The translations under genes were made by a program, and so were the position numbers. The notes beneath the pieces are model-generated. The model did not search any database. It worked only from the letters and a program-made list of their open reading frames with translations, and had not been told where the DNA came from. From the NCBI GenBank assembly GCA_964019695.1, contig OZ026531.1:5899701-5963700 (forward strand): a DNA stretch of 64,000 bases, in the 5' to 3' direction. Every line of letters starts with the position of its first letter. Position 1 is the stretch's first letter. This document shows, piece after piece, positions 32,336-44,479 of this stretch. The DNA comes from Loripinus fragilis (Eukaryota; Mollusca; Bivalvia; Lucinida; Lucinidae).

Positions 32336-32437
32336 GCTATTGACTCATGGCTTCCAGCCTCAGAACACAAGTTGGCTAGTATGAGACCCCTCTCTGCCAA
32401 CCCAGATATGCTGCAGGATCAAATTGAAGAATTGAAG
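32336..32437 (+). CDS. MACF1-like: Spectraplakin exon 8 of window (spectrin repeat)
   Basis: Acceptor CTGTTATTTCAG and donor AAG|GTAACA. The 102 bases (34 codons, phase 0) start AIDSWLPASEHKLASMRPLS and end ANPDMLQDQIEELK. This is helix A with its Trp, the linker RPLSANPDML and the start of helix B, the same architecture as exons 2 and 4. A truncated copy lies 310 bases upstream. Confidence 0.9.
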
Positions 32438-32544
32438 GTAACAATACCAATATTTTTTCATGCCATTCAGGACAATTGTTGTCTGCTCTCTCATCTACTT
32501 ATGTAGGTGTGAAGTTGAAAACTGACATCATTGATGTGCAAGCC

Positions 32545-32760
32545 AGTACTGTAAATTCGGAAATTTTTGCGAGGGTTTTATTTTCGTGAAACTTCGCATA
32601 TGCGAAGTTTCATGAAAATTAAACCCTTGCGAAAATAGCAAAATCACTCTGTGGTTTACTAATACAGGTAAATCATGCCTTAGTCGCAAAATTTGAATGT
32701 CGCAAATATGTCTTTTAAGGCTATTCGCGAAAATTTCGAAATTTACAATAAATATAAAGT
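32545..32760. mobile_element. Fold-back element, ~215 bp
   Basis: TTCGGAAATTTTTGCGAGGG at one end pairs with TTCGCGAAAATTTCGAAATT at the other. Inside is a tight hairpin TGAAACTTCGCATATGCGAA GTTTCA. It is non-coding. Positions 32761-33762 hold a dispersed repeat relative (32860-33020) and otherwise featureless intron. Confidence 0.6.
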
Positions 32761-33762
32761 TCAGCTGACTTCACCATTCACATATTTTTTAAGTAGTGGT
32801 GTCTGACGTGTAAGATTTTGCTATACTTGTCACAAGAAAATCATGAAATAAAAACAAAAGCAAGTGAGTATGATCAGGAAATACTACCATAATCACACAC
32901 TAAAGACCAACCCATGGCACAGTGAGGAAGAGCCACAGAACACTGACTGTCACAAGACATCAGGAAGACGAAGTAAAGCACCTAGCTCTCTCTTCACATC
33001 AAGATGATTGCAAAGCTGCAATGACACAAAGTACTGAATAACAAAGCACAGAGCAAACACAGAGCCCCCACAAACAATGGTAGCAACAATAAACAATAAA
33101 TCAACAACAGCAGAACCACCACCTTAGAACAGACAGCTGCCTAAGTCACTGGGCAGTAGCCTAAACCTCTGGGGGCTCAAATGCATTTTAATGGTACCAA
33201 ATCTTTGTCCTAGATTCTGTTGTTGTTAAAACACAAAGATTGTTTAGCTCACATGGAGGTTTCCTAGCTATTGCAATATATCATCACAGAGAAACAATCT
33301 AATCAAATTACCACACTATGATGATACAAAGAAATCTAGAAAAGGGCTCATGACTCACAGATAGTCCGAGCTAAAGAAAACCTTAAGTAGAGCCGTGGTG
33401 GGCCCAGCCAAAGACAGGCATTTCAGGACTGTCATTGAGTCTGAGGCCTGACCCATGGTCATGAAATTAATGAGGAAATCATAGCTATAAACCATGATTT
33501 GGCTTTTACAACAAGACATGTAGACTGTCGCATGATCTCCATGTTATATCAACTTTTATAACTTTTGATTATCTTTTTGAATTGATCACTAAAATTAGGT
33601 TTTCCAACAATTCTTTTGAATTTATTAAACTTAATCACTATAAATGCTGGCTCTGATATGCTCTGTTGCAAAAGAGTTTTTTAAGCCATCGTTGTCTTTT
33701 AAAAGCACATTTTGTTTCGTTTTCAGTCAAATTATCGTTAACTGTACTTTTTTAATTGACAG

Positions 33763-33930
33763 AATTTCAAATCACAAGTGCATCCCCACGTATCTGAAGT
33801 TCAGCAGTTCAACCAAGAGCTAGCCGCCTTAAAGAACATGTCACCAGTAGCTTCAGAACCACTTCACAGACCCGTCGAAGAAGTCAACGCTAAATGGGCG
33901 GAAATGATACAGTCTATTAGTGATAGAGAG
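33763..33930 (+). CDS. MACF1-like: Spectraplakin exon 9 of window (spectrin repeat)
   Basis: Acceptor TTTTTTAATTGACAG and donor GAG|GTAATT. The 168 bases (56 codons, phase 0) start NFKSQVHPHVSEVQQFNQEL. Helix B, a loop (MSPVASEPLHRPVEE) and helix C with NAKWAEMIQSISDRE are visible. It completes the repeat begun in exon 8. The Trp in helix C matches the KW/RW position of typical repeats. Confidence 0.9.
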
Positions 33931-33949
33931 GTAATTATTATAGCTCAAA

Positions 33950-34125
33950 ATAAGCAAACATTTGAGGGTAAAATTTTGAATATTTTCTTACCCATCAGTT
34001 TAAATATATGTTTTGGGTGCTCAAAAGAACCGTCTCAGTGAGACAGTTCTTTTGAGTACCCACAACATATGTTTTGGTTGAGAAATAAGAAAATAAAGTT
34101 TTAATTACTCCTATATGGGGGCATG
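33950..34125. mobile_element. Palindromic MITE (family A), 20 bp after the exon 9 donor
   Basis: A full copy with core AAAAGAACCGTCTCAGTGAG and arms TTTTGAATATTTTCTTACCC and GAGAAATAAGAAAATAAAG. A second, more diverged copy follows at 34165-34310 (AAAAGAACCATCTTATTGAG). Confidence 0.75.
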
Positions 34126-34310
34126 ATTATTATATATAGGGCTCATGATAAAGAGTTGTTTTTGTGGAATATTTATTTTATTTCTCAACCAAAGATATGT
34201 TTTAGGAGCTCAAAAGAACCATCTTATTGAGACAGTTCTTTTGAGTTCCCAAGATATGGTTTGAAGACATAAGATTTGATTGAGGGATAAGTAAATAAAT
34301 AAAAGTTTGG

Positions 34311-34937
34311 TTCTTTTGTAGGCATGGTTGATAAGTTAGTGTTTAAATATATTGAAAATTGGATTAATTTCAGGTTTTAAGTTTGCCTTGCAGATATTCA
34401 TTTGCACATTTGATTATGGAAAAGAAGGGACAATCACAAAATTATCTCCCTTACTCTGCAAGAAAACATTGTTTCCTCTGTTTTCAAATTGAAGGTGGTC
34501 CACTAAGATGGTCCACACACAAAAACAGATACAAGATGGCATATGCTAGCAAAAGCACAGATCAACCTGCACATCTCAAAGCCTCATCAGTGAAAGACTG
34601 ACTAGGAAAGACTGATCAGGCTGAACAGATGCACATGCTGATATGTGATTTTGCTGGCTTTGAATGCTTTTTTCTGTGGTCCAGCTCAATTTCATTTTTA
34701 AGGAAAAAGATCTTTTCACCTACATCCTATGTATTTTTGAATATTTAGAAGTCTTTCTGTATTTTTCTAATTGTTTTCTAATATGTGAGGGTTGTTCAAA
34801 AGATGTTTTCTTTCACTGCTTTGGTAAATGGCAACTGTGTACTAATTATCTTCTTTTCTTGGTTTAGGGCATGGTATAAATTCTCTTAATGTGTATTCTC
34901 ATGTGGGTGCAATGTGTTTTTGTGGTCAACTTTTATT
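34311..34937. other. Intron 9, no gene seen
   Basis: AT-rich with only short chance reading frames that lack splice sites and any familiar motif. Confidence 0.5.
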
Positions 34938-35172
34938 TGAGCCGTGACATGTGATTTCCAACAATGTGGTATTTTACATGTGTAGACTCAGACGAGCCTG
35001 TGCAGCCTCCTTTTCACCTTAGAAACTCCAAATGATGTTCTGTCAGTAGCTTAATAGTCATATAATATGCAAGCGACTAGCAAAGGCTCTGATCAGACTT
35101 CACATATGCGCAGGCTGATCTGAGGCTTTGCTGGTGGCACATACCACATTGTTGGAAATCTCATGTCACGGC
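34938..35172. mobile_element. Fold-back element (family D), intact copy
   Basis: Ends GAGCCGTGACATGTGATTTC and GAAATCTCATGTCACGGC form inverted repeats. The body includes GAAACTCCAAATGATGTTCT and GCGACTAGCAAAGGCTCTGA, shared with the copy at 4283-4511. Confidence 0.75.
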
Positions 35173-35316
35173 ACATTTTGAATTTTTTCACAAAAATTGT
35201 TTGGATGGTTGATGTCTTATATGACCAAGTGCTGATGTGCAGCCTGTTTATGGCCTTTGTAAACAGCAGATAGCAATTATGTTTGAAATGTGAGTGATGC
35301 CTGGAAATTGCAGTTT

Positions 35317-36015
35317 GCTATGGTATGATGCTTACATCATCTTCATGGGCGGATCCAGAGGGGGGGGGGGGGGGGCAGGGGGTGTCAGTGATGCCTGGAA
35401 AATTGGGCATCACTCATACTTCAGTTGAGACTTCAAGATCATGTGCGGATCCAGAAAGCTTTGTCAGAGGGGGTCAAACACCGACGTTTTTTTCTAGCGA
35501 CCTTTTTATGGGAAGTGGGTAATCATTGCAAAACCATACCAGACGTCCCTGAATGTGGCTTCTGATCAGGGTTTTCACTGCTTGCATACATAATGTACTT
35601 TCAGAATTTGAATGAAGTCTAAACTTACCACCAAACAGCCCTTAAATTCGAAATGGACTGGTCCAATTCATAATAATGGGAAATTCCATTCGGCTTTAAT
35701 AGGTTAAGACGGAATAAGATCATAGATTTCCTTCATTCTTACCGTTGCTGTTTTGATATCCTTTTTTTTTACATGTGGGATGGAGAGAGGATCGAAATGC
35801 CACTAAAAGTGGGCCATCATCAGCCTGCCAGCGAAACGCCATTGAAATGGCCCACCATTGAATGCTGGCTTGGTAGCTTTGTGAATTGTAGGGGATCTGG
35901 ATCAATATTACTAGGAAACCCTATATTTTTGTGATTTTTCAAGGGGAGGGGGGTCTGAACCCCCTGTCCCCTCCTCTGGATCCACCCATAAAGATGATGT
36001 AAGCATCATAACATA
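35317..36015. mobile_element. ~700-bp TIR element with poly-G ends (family F)
   Basis: The left end TATGATGCTTACATCATCTT continues CATGGGCGGATCCAGAGGGG (a G tract of about 18). The right end is its complement: CCTCTGGATCCACCC, then AAGATGATGTAAGCATCATA. An internal fragment, GTGCGGATCCAGAAAGC at 35441, suggests a nested second copy. The interior shares TATTTTTGTGATTTT and GCCAGCGAAACGCCAT with the element at 52083-52430. It is non-autonomous. Confidence 0.65.
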
Positions 36016-36519
36016 TATAATAGCAAAATACAGTCACCACATCATGCACTGGGTCATTTGTTCATATATGACAACACCCATACAAACTCATTTTATATGA
36101 AAAATTTCAAAAGAAAGGTTGACCACTAAAATATATAATGTGTTGCACCCCGTGATTCTGTAGCGTTATAATTGATACTAAAACTTAATATTGATAGCAT
36201 GTTAACTTTGTGAACAAATTTATGAATATACCGAAACACAAAAAGAAAATTTAACATAATGACATGCTAGCTAACTTAATGAATTCATTTTCTGAATCTA
36301 TTTTATTGTATTTTGTACTGAAAAACAGGTAGATTGGCAAACAGTGAAGACCCAGATGAAAGGCCAATCAGGGTCTACACTGCTTGCTAAGATACAAATA
36401 ATATTTCAGGACAGAATACATCATAATTTTTGGAATCTCTGTCCTATAAACCCTTTAGATATGCAATGGACAATCTCACCCCTATTGTATGGGAAAATCC
36501 ATCAATCAAAACAAAGTGG

Positions 36520-36685
36520 CTCATTTGGTAGAGTTTTTGACTTTGGAATGGAGCGCTGCTAGTTCAACACTCACCAGAGGCAATGTGTTGTGTCCTTGAG
36601 CAAGACTGCTTTGTACTGGTTCAACCCAAGAAGACCTGTCCCGAAATGACTGAAAAATTGTTGACATGGACGAAAAGTTACAGCA
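36520..36685 (+). mobile_element. tRNA-derived SINE, diverged
   Basis: AAGTGGCTCATTTGGTAGAG (A-box), CTAGTTCAACACTCACC (B-box, mutated), TTGTGTCCTTGAGCAAGA and TGTACTGGTTCAACCCAAGA body. The T/A-rich tail is degraded. A family B' hairpin (TCAGGCCTGATCTGG) follows at 36700-36865. Confidence 0.65.
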
Positions 36686-37904
36686 CAAATTCCATCAGTA
36701 CTTTTTTGTCATCTGCAGGATTCAAAATGAACTTTTGAAAAAAATTCTTCAGGGATACAAACAGGGTGTCAAACATTTTGGATCCAGGTCAGGCCGGAAA
36801 AAAACCCTTCAGGCCTGATCTGGGTCCAAACTGTATGCGCTCCCTAGCATGCAAAGAGTTAATCAATCTGGCTTTCATGTTACTAAAATTAACTTCTTGA
36901 ACTACTGGCTATTTCTAGAAACAAGTAGTAAGTATAGCCTACTTGGTTTTAATCTTAACCCTTTTCCCGTCATTTTCAGCTTTTGTCGTCTGCTCCTCGT
37001 CTGCTTATGTTCTTAGGTAGGCTATATTGCAAACAATATGGACCCAGATCATGCTTCCAGCAGTCTGATCAGGCTTCGTATTGTTTGCATCCATGAAAAA
37101 ATCTAGTCTGAAGTGCCCTTGAATATATGCAGCAGATGTAAAAAGCAGAAAACATTTTCAGGCGGGCTAAGGGTTTATCTCAAACTTAATCCTAACTTTA
37201 TAGAATTATCTCTAGTTTTTGAATAAAATGACACCCCACTCTTTCAAATACTAAACAGAGTGTGCCCTTCAGAGTTATAAATGCAAGCCTTGAGCTGCCT
37301 CCAAGCCTAGTGATAGTGTCTGCTTTTGGACAAGGAGGTTGTGGGTTTGATACCTAAGATTAGCTACAGCTGCTCTTTTGCTTAATGCCAGTCAGAATTT
37401 CAGAAAGCAGATTTAAAGCTAGGGTCATGTCTCCTCACAACCTTATAAAATTAATGAAGTTATTGATGGGTTGTTTTAAAAAGGAGTGATACAGGTATAC
37501 AAGTGATACAGTTCTAGTTTACTGCCTTAGCACCTTGTTTATAGTCTTAAAGGTTTGCTGAATAAATTTCCCTTTAGGGTTTTTTTGTATACAAGGGTTA
37601 ATAGACATGCAAGTTTTGCCAAATAATCTCTGTGTGTTTGAACTTTTACTTCTCTCTTGCAAATTACACACACAATAGGAAAGACCTGTGTCTATATAAA
37701 CTACAGTAGTGACTAACTACTATTTTAACTGAACACTTCTTTTTTATCCAAAAAATCCACAATATAATAAAAAGTTACGTAAGTGTATATTCTTGCAAGA
37801 CATTTATTAATATATTGATTAGAAAAGTGATGATAACTTTGATGGATCTTAACTTCTTTTACACCACTTCTTTTAATATCAACATCATTTGAGCCTCGTT
37901 GTGA

Positions 37905-37995
37905 GAAAATCTGATTTTGTTGCATGCAAATAACAAAGGTGCAGACCAGCCTGTACATTAGTACAGTCTGGTCTGCACCTTTGTTATTCACTCCA
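37905..37995. repeat. Near-perfect hairpin
   Basis: ATAACAAAGGTGCAGACCAG and its exact complement ending TTTGTTAT, with a short CTGTACATTAGTACAG centre. A degenerate relative (GTGCAGGCTGGTCTATGCC) lies at 40757. The stretch 36866-37904 contains no gene that I can support. Confidence 0.7.
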
Positions 37996-38384
37996 TGATA
38001 TTAATATCTAAACTTGCTATATGCAAAAAGACCAATCACGAAGATCTATCGATCACGATGAGGCCAAATTATGTGCTCCAACATGGGCTGGTTATCATTT
38101 TCAGTCCAAAGATATTTCTGACACCGCAATATGTCAAGATAAGAAATTAATTAAGGTGACAAATGAGGATAATTTTTGTGTCATTTTGCACCAAAATATC
38201 TTAACAAAAACATGTTGGGTGTGCCCAAAAGAACCATCTGAATCAAAAGAACCCTCCCATTATAGCACTCAAAACAAATGTAATAGATAAGAAAATATTC
38301 TAAAATTTACGCTAAAAAGATATGCTTAAACTGGTTGCTAAGAAAATAATTCAAATTTTATGCTCATTTTTGTCTATCCTGACC

Positions 38385-38575
38385 AGGCCTTTAGTTAAGA
38401 GTGCGTAACAGAAAAATAATTTTCTAATTTCTCAACCAAAACATATGTTGTGGGTACTCAAAAGAACCGTCTTCATGAGACAGTTCTTTTGAGCACCCAA
38501 AACATATGCTAGAAATTATGGGTAAGAAAATATTTACAATTTTACGCTGAAAATTTTTGCTTACCGTATCTAAAC
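38385..38575. mobile_element. Palindromic MITE (family A), full length
   Basis: The best-preserved full copy: AGGCCTTTAGTTAAGAGTGC, AACCAAAACATATGTTGTGG, core AAAAGAACCGTCTTCATGAG and right arm AATTTTACGCTGAAAATTTT. A degenerate copy precedes it at 38150-38315 (CCAAAAGAACCATCTGAATC). Confidence 0.8.
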
Positions 38576-38656
38576 CTGTGCTGACTGAGGGTATCCACAC
38601 TTGATGAGTTCCTTTTTGGTGCAAAAGCAAATAAAATTGTCTTCAGATAATACTCA

Positions 38657-39256
38657 CATACCGTAGAATCTCGTAAATTCTAAGTTATGGAGGCCAGAGG
38701 TTTCGTTTGGAATTATCAGTAGCTTGAAGTATAGAGGGAGGTATACATGAAAAAAAAAGAGTATTGATCAGATTTGTTTCTGTCAAACATAAGTTTTGGG
38801 CGCTTAAAAGAAATGTCTCAAGGAGACCTTTCTATTAAGCACCTAAATCATGTTAGCTTAATTGTACAATTTTATGAGTGTATTTACAAATATTCCCTCT
38901 TGTAGGTGGGACGAGTTGAAGACGAGTTTCCCCCTACAAGACGGAATATTTGTATATTCACAAGTATTTGTACAATAAAATACTTGTATCATGACCAATA
39001 TAACATCACCTTTCAATTTATTCATCAGATATTCAAGTCAATTATAAGCTCCACCTTTGACACCGTCTTGTGGAAATTAATGAACAGCATAGATCAAAGG
39101 AAAGGCGGCAAAGTCATGATACAAAATGTAATTATAGACATTCATTTAAATATATCATGAATAGGCCCTATTCCCTGAGTTCAGTGTGTCCCTAATTTAT
39201 TTCGAATAAGCAAGTATTTCGAAAGAAATTGACATTTGAATTTTCGAGGTTTTACA
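38657..39256. mobile_element. MITE (family E) with nested insertions
   Basis: The left end TACCGTAGAATCTCGTAAAT and right end TTTCGAGGTTTTACAATA are imperfect inverted repeats. Shared sequence with 641-945 includes AATTATCAGTAG and TCAGTGTGTCCCTAA. The middle is expanded by a family A-like hairpin (38775-38850) and a second hairpin, CCTCTTGTAGG...CCTACAAGACGG (38895-38945). Confidence 0.6.
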
Positions 39257-39259
39257 ATA

Positions 39260-39785
39260 TTAAACTAAACGTAGGTAGATAATTCTATTCTTTTTTATAT
39301 ACATACCTTGAATAACTCTTCGACTTCTTCAAATGCTTTTTCATATACTTTTTTTATGGATACGTGGAATTTTCCCTAAACTAAACCATAATTCTATTCT
39401 TTTTCATATGCATACCTTGAATAACTCTTTGACTTATTCAAATGACTTATTCTGGATACCTGGAATTTATATAAACTAAGCCTAGGCAGATTCTTATTCT
39501 TTATACATGTACCTTCAATCAATAACTATTATTCAAAGAGGTTTTTTTTCTGGATCCAAGGAATTTTCCCTAATCTAAGCTTAGATAATTCTAGTCTTAT
39601 TCTATATACCTTTAATTAATAACTGTTTCTCAAAGTGGCTTTTTTCTTGATATGTTGAATTTGACCTTAAATCTAACCTAAGTAGATATCTGTATTCTTT
39701 TTCTATTTACTTTAAATAACTTCAAAGAGGCCTTTTCAGGATTCATGGAATTTTACCTCAAACTTAACCTCTAGAGGTAGCTACT
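39260..39785 (+). repeat. ~105-bp degenerate tandem repeat, about five units
   Basis: Recurring blocks of AATTCTATTCTTTTT, ATACCTTGAATAACTCTT, CAAAGAGG or CAAATGCTT, and GGAATTTTCCCTAAACTAA. There is no continuous frame. Confidence 0.6.
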
Positions 39786-40248
39786 TCTTATTTTTAAATG
39801 GGACAGCAACATTGAAAGCAAGTGAACTAGAAAGGCAAGCCCTAAGGACTCCTTAATTTGTTCTTTGGCAAACAGTGAAGACCAAGATGAAATGTTGATA
39901 AAACGGCATTTTATCAGGGTCAACACTGTTTGGTATGACAAAAACAATCTTCAATAAAAGAAATGCATTTTTATGAGGAAATAACCTGTTACCCCTCAGT
40001 ATATATAATGGACTGCACCAAGTTTATTGCATCAAACCAAAAAGAAGAATCCATTAGGGCATAAAGGGTTTAGCGACACTAACTTCCTGTTGAATAATAG
40101 TTTCAGCTGTCTCTTATTAAGAGACTTCGAAGACGTGGACTGTCACCCGTATGTTATAATTCGCACACCCTCTGAAACTCACTCTGGGAAAACTAGCATT
40201 ATCAAACAGTCTTGCATAGCAACAAATTAATTGTAATTGTTTAGAAGG

Positions 40249-40461
40249 GTACAGTAAAACCTGTCTTAAGCGGCCACTCAAAAATGGGCAAAACAAAGAT
40301 CCTAATGACAAATGGTAGCTTAATGAAGGTCGAAAGTATTGTAGAATACTCCCTTTGGAGCATTCTGCAATACTTTTGACCTTCATTATGTGATAACCGG
40401 TTTTGAAAACCAATTTTTGATCTTCCTTTTAGTGGCCGCTTAAGACCGGTTTTACTGTACT
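40249..40461. mobile_element. Tc1/mariner-type MITE
   Basis: Inverted ends TACAGTAAAACCTGTCTTAA and its complement ending GGTTTTACTGTA, flanked by GTAC/TA. The arms also share GCGGCCACT. A palindromic interior (AGGTCGAAAGTATTGTAGAA) is typical of a fold-back MITE. The TACAGTAAAACC terminus is widespread in animal MITEs. Confidence 0.75.
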
Positions 40462-41117
40462 GTTTTTTGAGGAATCATATTTTCATCTTACCTAACCTAC
40501 CATTTGACCTGAATGTTTTTCAACATAATGCTGGTTTCCCCGCAGTGAGTCCCCAAGATCCCTTAGACAGCTTAATGTTGATTTATTTCTGGCAGAAATT
40601 GAGTTATTATGCAATATTAGTTGGGCCGCTAAAGCGAGAAAACCCGTCTTAGGGGTTTCAGATCAGATCATACCAAAACCAGCCTGCTCAGCTAAAGAGA
40701 CTAGCTAGTATAGTGAAATTTTGCTTAGAATAATGATCAAATTAAAAAGGCGTGGAAGTGCAGGCTGGTCTATGCCTTTGTTGTTCACAAGACAGGTTTT
40801 CTCACGTCTTGGCCCAGATTGTACTTTCCATTTTCAGTTTTGTTTGATTGCCTTCATGATATTTGAAGGATAAGAAAAGTTGAAAGTTGAACTTTTCTTG
40901 TTACTTTCTGTAAAAATACAATTTGAAAGTTTATACTATGTTCAATTTAGATTGCTTGCCATATTTTTTACGCAAACAGCCTATGTTTTATCACTGATTC
41001 CCCAAGACACATGTTGCAGTAGCGTGGTACATTGTATACTGTTCTGTTGATAGATTCTTTGATGGTTTGGTCTAAAACCTCCCACACATGGCTGTGGTAC
41101 AAAAAAGTAGTTCCTAA

Positions 41118-41325
41118 CCCTTAAAGTGCCAATCACGACTGCAGCAGACAACAAATTTTGTGACATTTTTCCCAATTTTCGACAAAAATAAGGTATGATA
41201 TTACATGAGAATCATCTGCCAGCAGGCGATTCTTATGAAATATCATGCCTTATTGGTTATTCTTGAAAAATCGGCAAAATTTGAAATTGTCGTCTGCTGC
41301 AAATTATAGGTGGTGCTTTAAGGGC
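41118..41325. mobile_element. Fold-back element
   Basis: GCAGCAGACAACAAATTTTG at the left, with its complement ATTTGAAATTGTCGTCTGCT at the right, and inner arms TAAGGTATGATATTACATGA / TCTTATGAAATATCATGCCT. A related fragment (GCAGCAGATGACAAATTTTG) is at 52564. Confidence 0.65.
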
Positions 41326-41839
41326 TAACATAGTGGTATTTATCAGTTGTATTAGTAATGTAAAAAATAGTAAGTGAGTATGACTATGTTATTTATGCAA
41401 CAGTATATGAATTTGATGTAGGGCAATTTTAATACCAAAAAGGAAACATGTGACGTGTCAAAGGTGAGCTTTGGTTCCCTGCTTTGTTAACAGGTAATTG
41501 GGACAATGTCACAATGCAGGTGACGTTGTGACAACAGTAAACATTAGACCCACAGTAGAAGTCTTGTTTACAATTTTTTTACTTGGCATAGCACAGCAAG
41601 GGCTTGTTGACCAGAGTCCCCTTTGAATATATTAGATAAATTAGTTACGTTATTTGTGTATAATTTTCTGTTAGGTTGCTGGACACTTAGGTTTGGTGAG
41701 TATGTGCGCTAGAGCATGTGAAACTGTGCAGATTTGTATCATCCTCCAGTTATGTGTGAAATAATTCTATATTCTGAGTTTTATATTATTTGTGGTTACT
41801 ATTAAGTTGCGTATATTCTAACAGTTTTGTGCTAAGTTA

Positions 41840-42300
41840 TTATTTTCATGAGTAGGAAACTTCATAAACAGAGCAGCCACTCTGAAAAGGAATTCTTATG
41901 AGGTTCCGGTTCTGTATATGGATGCTGAAAAAAATTGCCTAAAAACTTTAAGTTTTCCATTTGTTGCTTTTATGGTGTAAAATAGTGAAAAGATGAGAGA
42001 ATGTAGTGCTCTGCTCTGGTCTTTTAACTTCTTATCTCAGCTGATGCAAGCTGCCAATTGTGTACGGTTTTATCTCCTTTTTGTTGTGAGGAAAACAAAG
42101 CAAATTGTGTACGGTTTTGTCTGCATCCTTTTTGTCTTGAGGTACATGAAGGTTGTTTATCTCATGACAAAAATGATTGAGAGAAAGCCGTACACAATTT
42201 GCAGCTCACATTATTTTTTTTAGATTTTTATGTGATTTTTCATCCTCCATACACAGAGCCAGGGACTCTGTTTATGAAGTTTCCTACCCGTGATTTTGTA
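41840..42300. mobile_element. ~460-bp fold-back element
   Basis: The left end GTAGGAAACTTCATAAACAG and right end CTGTTTATGAAGTTTCCTAC are inverted repeats. An inner pair GCAAATTGTGTACGGTTTTG / GCCGTACACAATTTGC lies at 42100-42205. No protein is supported. From 42301 to 43740 I see AT-rich intron with no gene. Confidence 0.65.
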
Positions 42301-43744
42301 CTGTCAACAACAAATCAGCGTGTGTCTTATTATTTTTTGTTTGTTTGTGTGATAGTGTGAATATGAGTTTTTGCACTGTTTTTGCAAATTCTTTCCTGCT
42401 GTGAAAAAAAATGAATTACTTGCTAAGCTCATATTGATCTGACATTGTAGTGTAGTTGCTAAAGAAACAAGATATCCAATAGATATTTTCTGCACCATGC
42501 CCAGAATGTCACTCAAAAGTCACTTGGCAGCTGCTGGTTTGGCACAAAATAAAACATTTTCATTGCTTTTTGAAGGAAAAATGTTACTAGTGCATTAGAA
42601 CAAGGATAGCCATCTTCAAAATGCTAATTTAGGGAGGTATATCGTAAGATTTCTGGCTTGAAATAGTGTCAACGTAAAATTAAATTTCCGACAGTACAAA
42701 ATACCACTTCAAATGAAATTGTTGAATACACTTATGGTACTATAAACATTATGCAACCAGCTACGGCTCAGACAAGCCTGCAGATTCTTCACATAAAGCC
42801 ACATTTTTCAACACCCAAAACATTAGATATTTGTCAGCTTTACAAGAGGTGGAATGGAACAAAGAAGTTAACTCTGTGTGATTAAAAAGTTCATATACCA
42901 GACAATTATTTTTTGACCACAACAAAATCAAATACATTGTAGTACAGATAGCTTTATATTTTTGGATTTTGATTGTTCAAAATTTAACTATAAAAAATAT
43001 TGATTCCTCAAATAGCATTTTCTGAATTTCATTCTTGCAATATTTTATTCAGTTTATGTTAAATGATCCAAATGAAAGCATGCAAGTTGTATATTAGGTT
43101 ATTTGAATAAGTTAAATTTGATTGGCGTATCTTGGTATGATACATGATGTATTTTGAGGGCTAAAGCTTTTGTGATGAGTATTTTTATATCGAATATTCA
43201 TTGCTGTTTTTTGACATGCAACACGAGGGCCCTGTGAGGATAAAATAACAATCGAAATATCAATCCAATCATTATTATAAGCGTGTGTAATGATAACATT
43301 TATTCAGTGGATTGATATTGCTAATGTCCCAAACCAGATGGGTAACTAGGGGGTCAAGACCCACTGGCAACCCCTCATAAAAAAGCTGGAAATCAGACTT
43401 GATTTTCAGATAATTAGAAAAAGAAAATCAAATTGAGTGTAACTCTCCTAGTTTTAAACCATATACAAAGACTATATAGGTTCTTGAAATTTTGGAGAAG
43501 CAAAATGTTTGTGGCAGTAAATATATATAAAAAAACATGGAAATTACAAAAAGAATCCAGAAAAAGATTTTCTTTTTCTAATAATAATTTATTTATGTTT
43601 GTCCTTGCAGAGCTCATTGATTTGAAAGAGGTGTGTGGTGATCTTGTATTATGCTAAACATATGCCAGTTTTACTAATGAAATTGTTTGTTTGAAACAAA
43701 CTTGAAAAAGTTCATCAACATAAACATCATGTCAAATTTTGAAC

Positions 43745-44090
43745 CCTTCGTGTCATCACAAAGTCATTACCCAAGCACATTTTTGTGAACAAAAGCATCT
43801 CACAAAGTCATACCCAAGCACATTTTTGTGTGTGAACAAAAGCATCTCACAGTCATACCCAAGCACATTTTTGTGAACAAAAGCATCTTACAAAGTCTTA
43901 CCCAAGCACATTTTTGTGAACAAAAGCATCTCACAGTCATACCCAAGCACATTTTTGTGAACAAAAGCATCTCAGTCATACCCAAGCACATTTTTGTGAA
44001 CAAAAGCATCTCAGTCATACCCAAGCACATTTTTGTGAACAAAAGCATCTCAGTCATACCCAAGCACATTTTTGTGAACAAAAACACCGG
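43745..44090 (+). repeat. ~40-bp minisatellite, eight copies
   Basis: Unit: CACAAAGTCATACCCAAGCA followed by CATTTTTGTGAACAAAAGCA and TCT, shortening to CATCTCAGTCATACCC in the last copies. Both strands appear open here, but only because some unit lengths are multiples of three. Confidence 0.85.
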
Positions 44091-44479
44091 CAAAATGATC
44101 AGTCTCGACTGCAACATTTTCCAGTGTAACGTCATGCAAACAACACAAGGCTCGTTTTAAGTATTTTTAAGTAAACAGCACATGAACCTCAAGATTTGAA
44201 CATGGATTTTAGTTCATTTGACATTGACTTCAAACAGCTATGTCCTAGGTATTTATGCAAGAATAATCATTTGATGTTGGATTCATTGATTATTCTCTGC
44301 ATTTTGTTATCCATATGTGTGAAAGAGAATGACTGACTATCTAACGTTTAGTTCAGCTAGAGGCTGAGAATATATGCTCCAGCCCAGAGGGGGAGAACAG
44401 GGGTAGGCATTTTTGTGGGTGTGTGATGTTGCTCATATATGTAATGTTAGTGTTAGAATACTTCTGATGGGAATCTAGT

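Noticed and set aside
37295..37400. Further tRNA-like SINE (AGTGATAGTGTCTGCTTTTG, GGGTTTGATACC)
   Set aside because: Too diverged, with no recognisable body or tail.
38905..38950. Possible exon after CCTCTTGTAG (VGRVEDEFPP)
   Set aside because: It is one arm of a hairpin (CCTCTTGTAGG / CCTACAAGACGG) in a MITE, with no donor and no spectrin-like pattern.
43615..43631. Possible micro-exon between CTTGCAG and GAG|GTGTGT (AELIDLKE)
   Set aside because: Length and phase do not fit between exons 9 and 10, which are already in frame, and there is no repeat-helix context.
43800..44160. Overlapping ORFs on both strands (KHIFVNKS and LFTKMCLGMT repeats)
   Set aside because: They come from a ~40-bp minisatellite, with no splice signals or start context.
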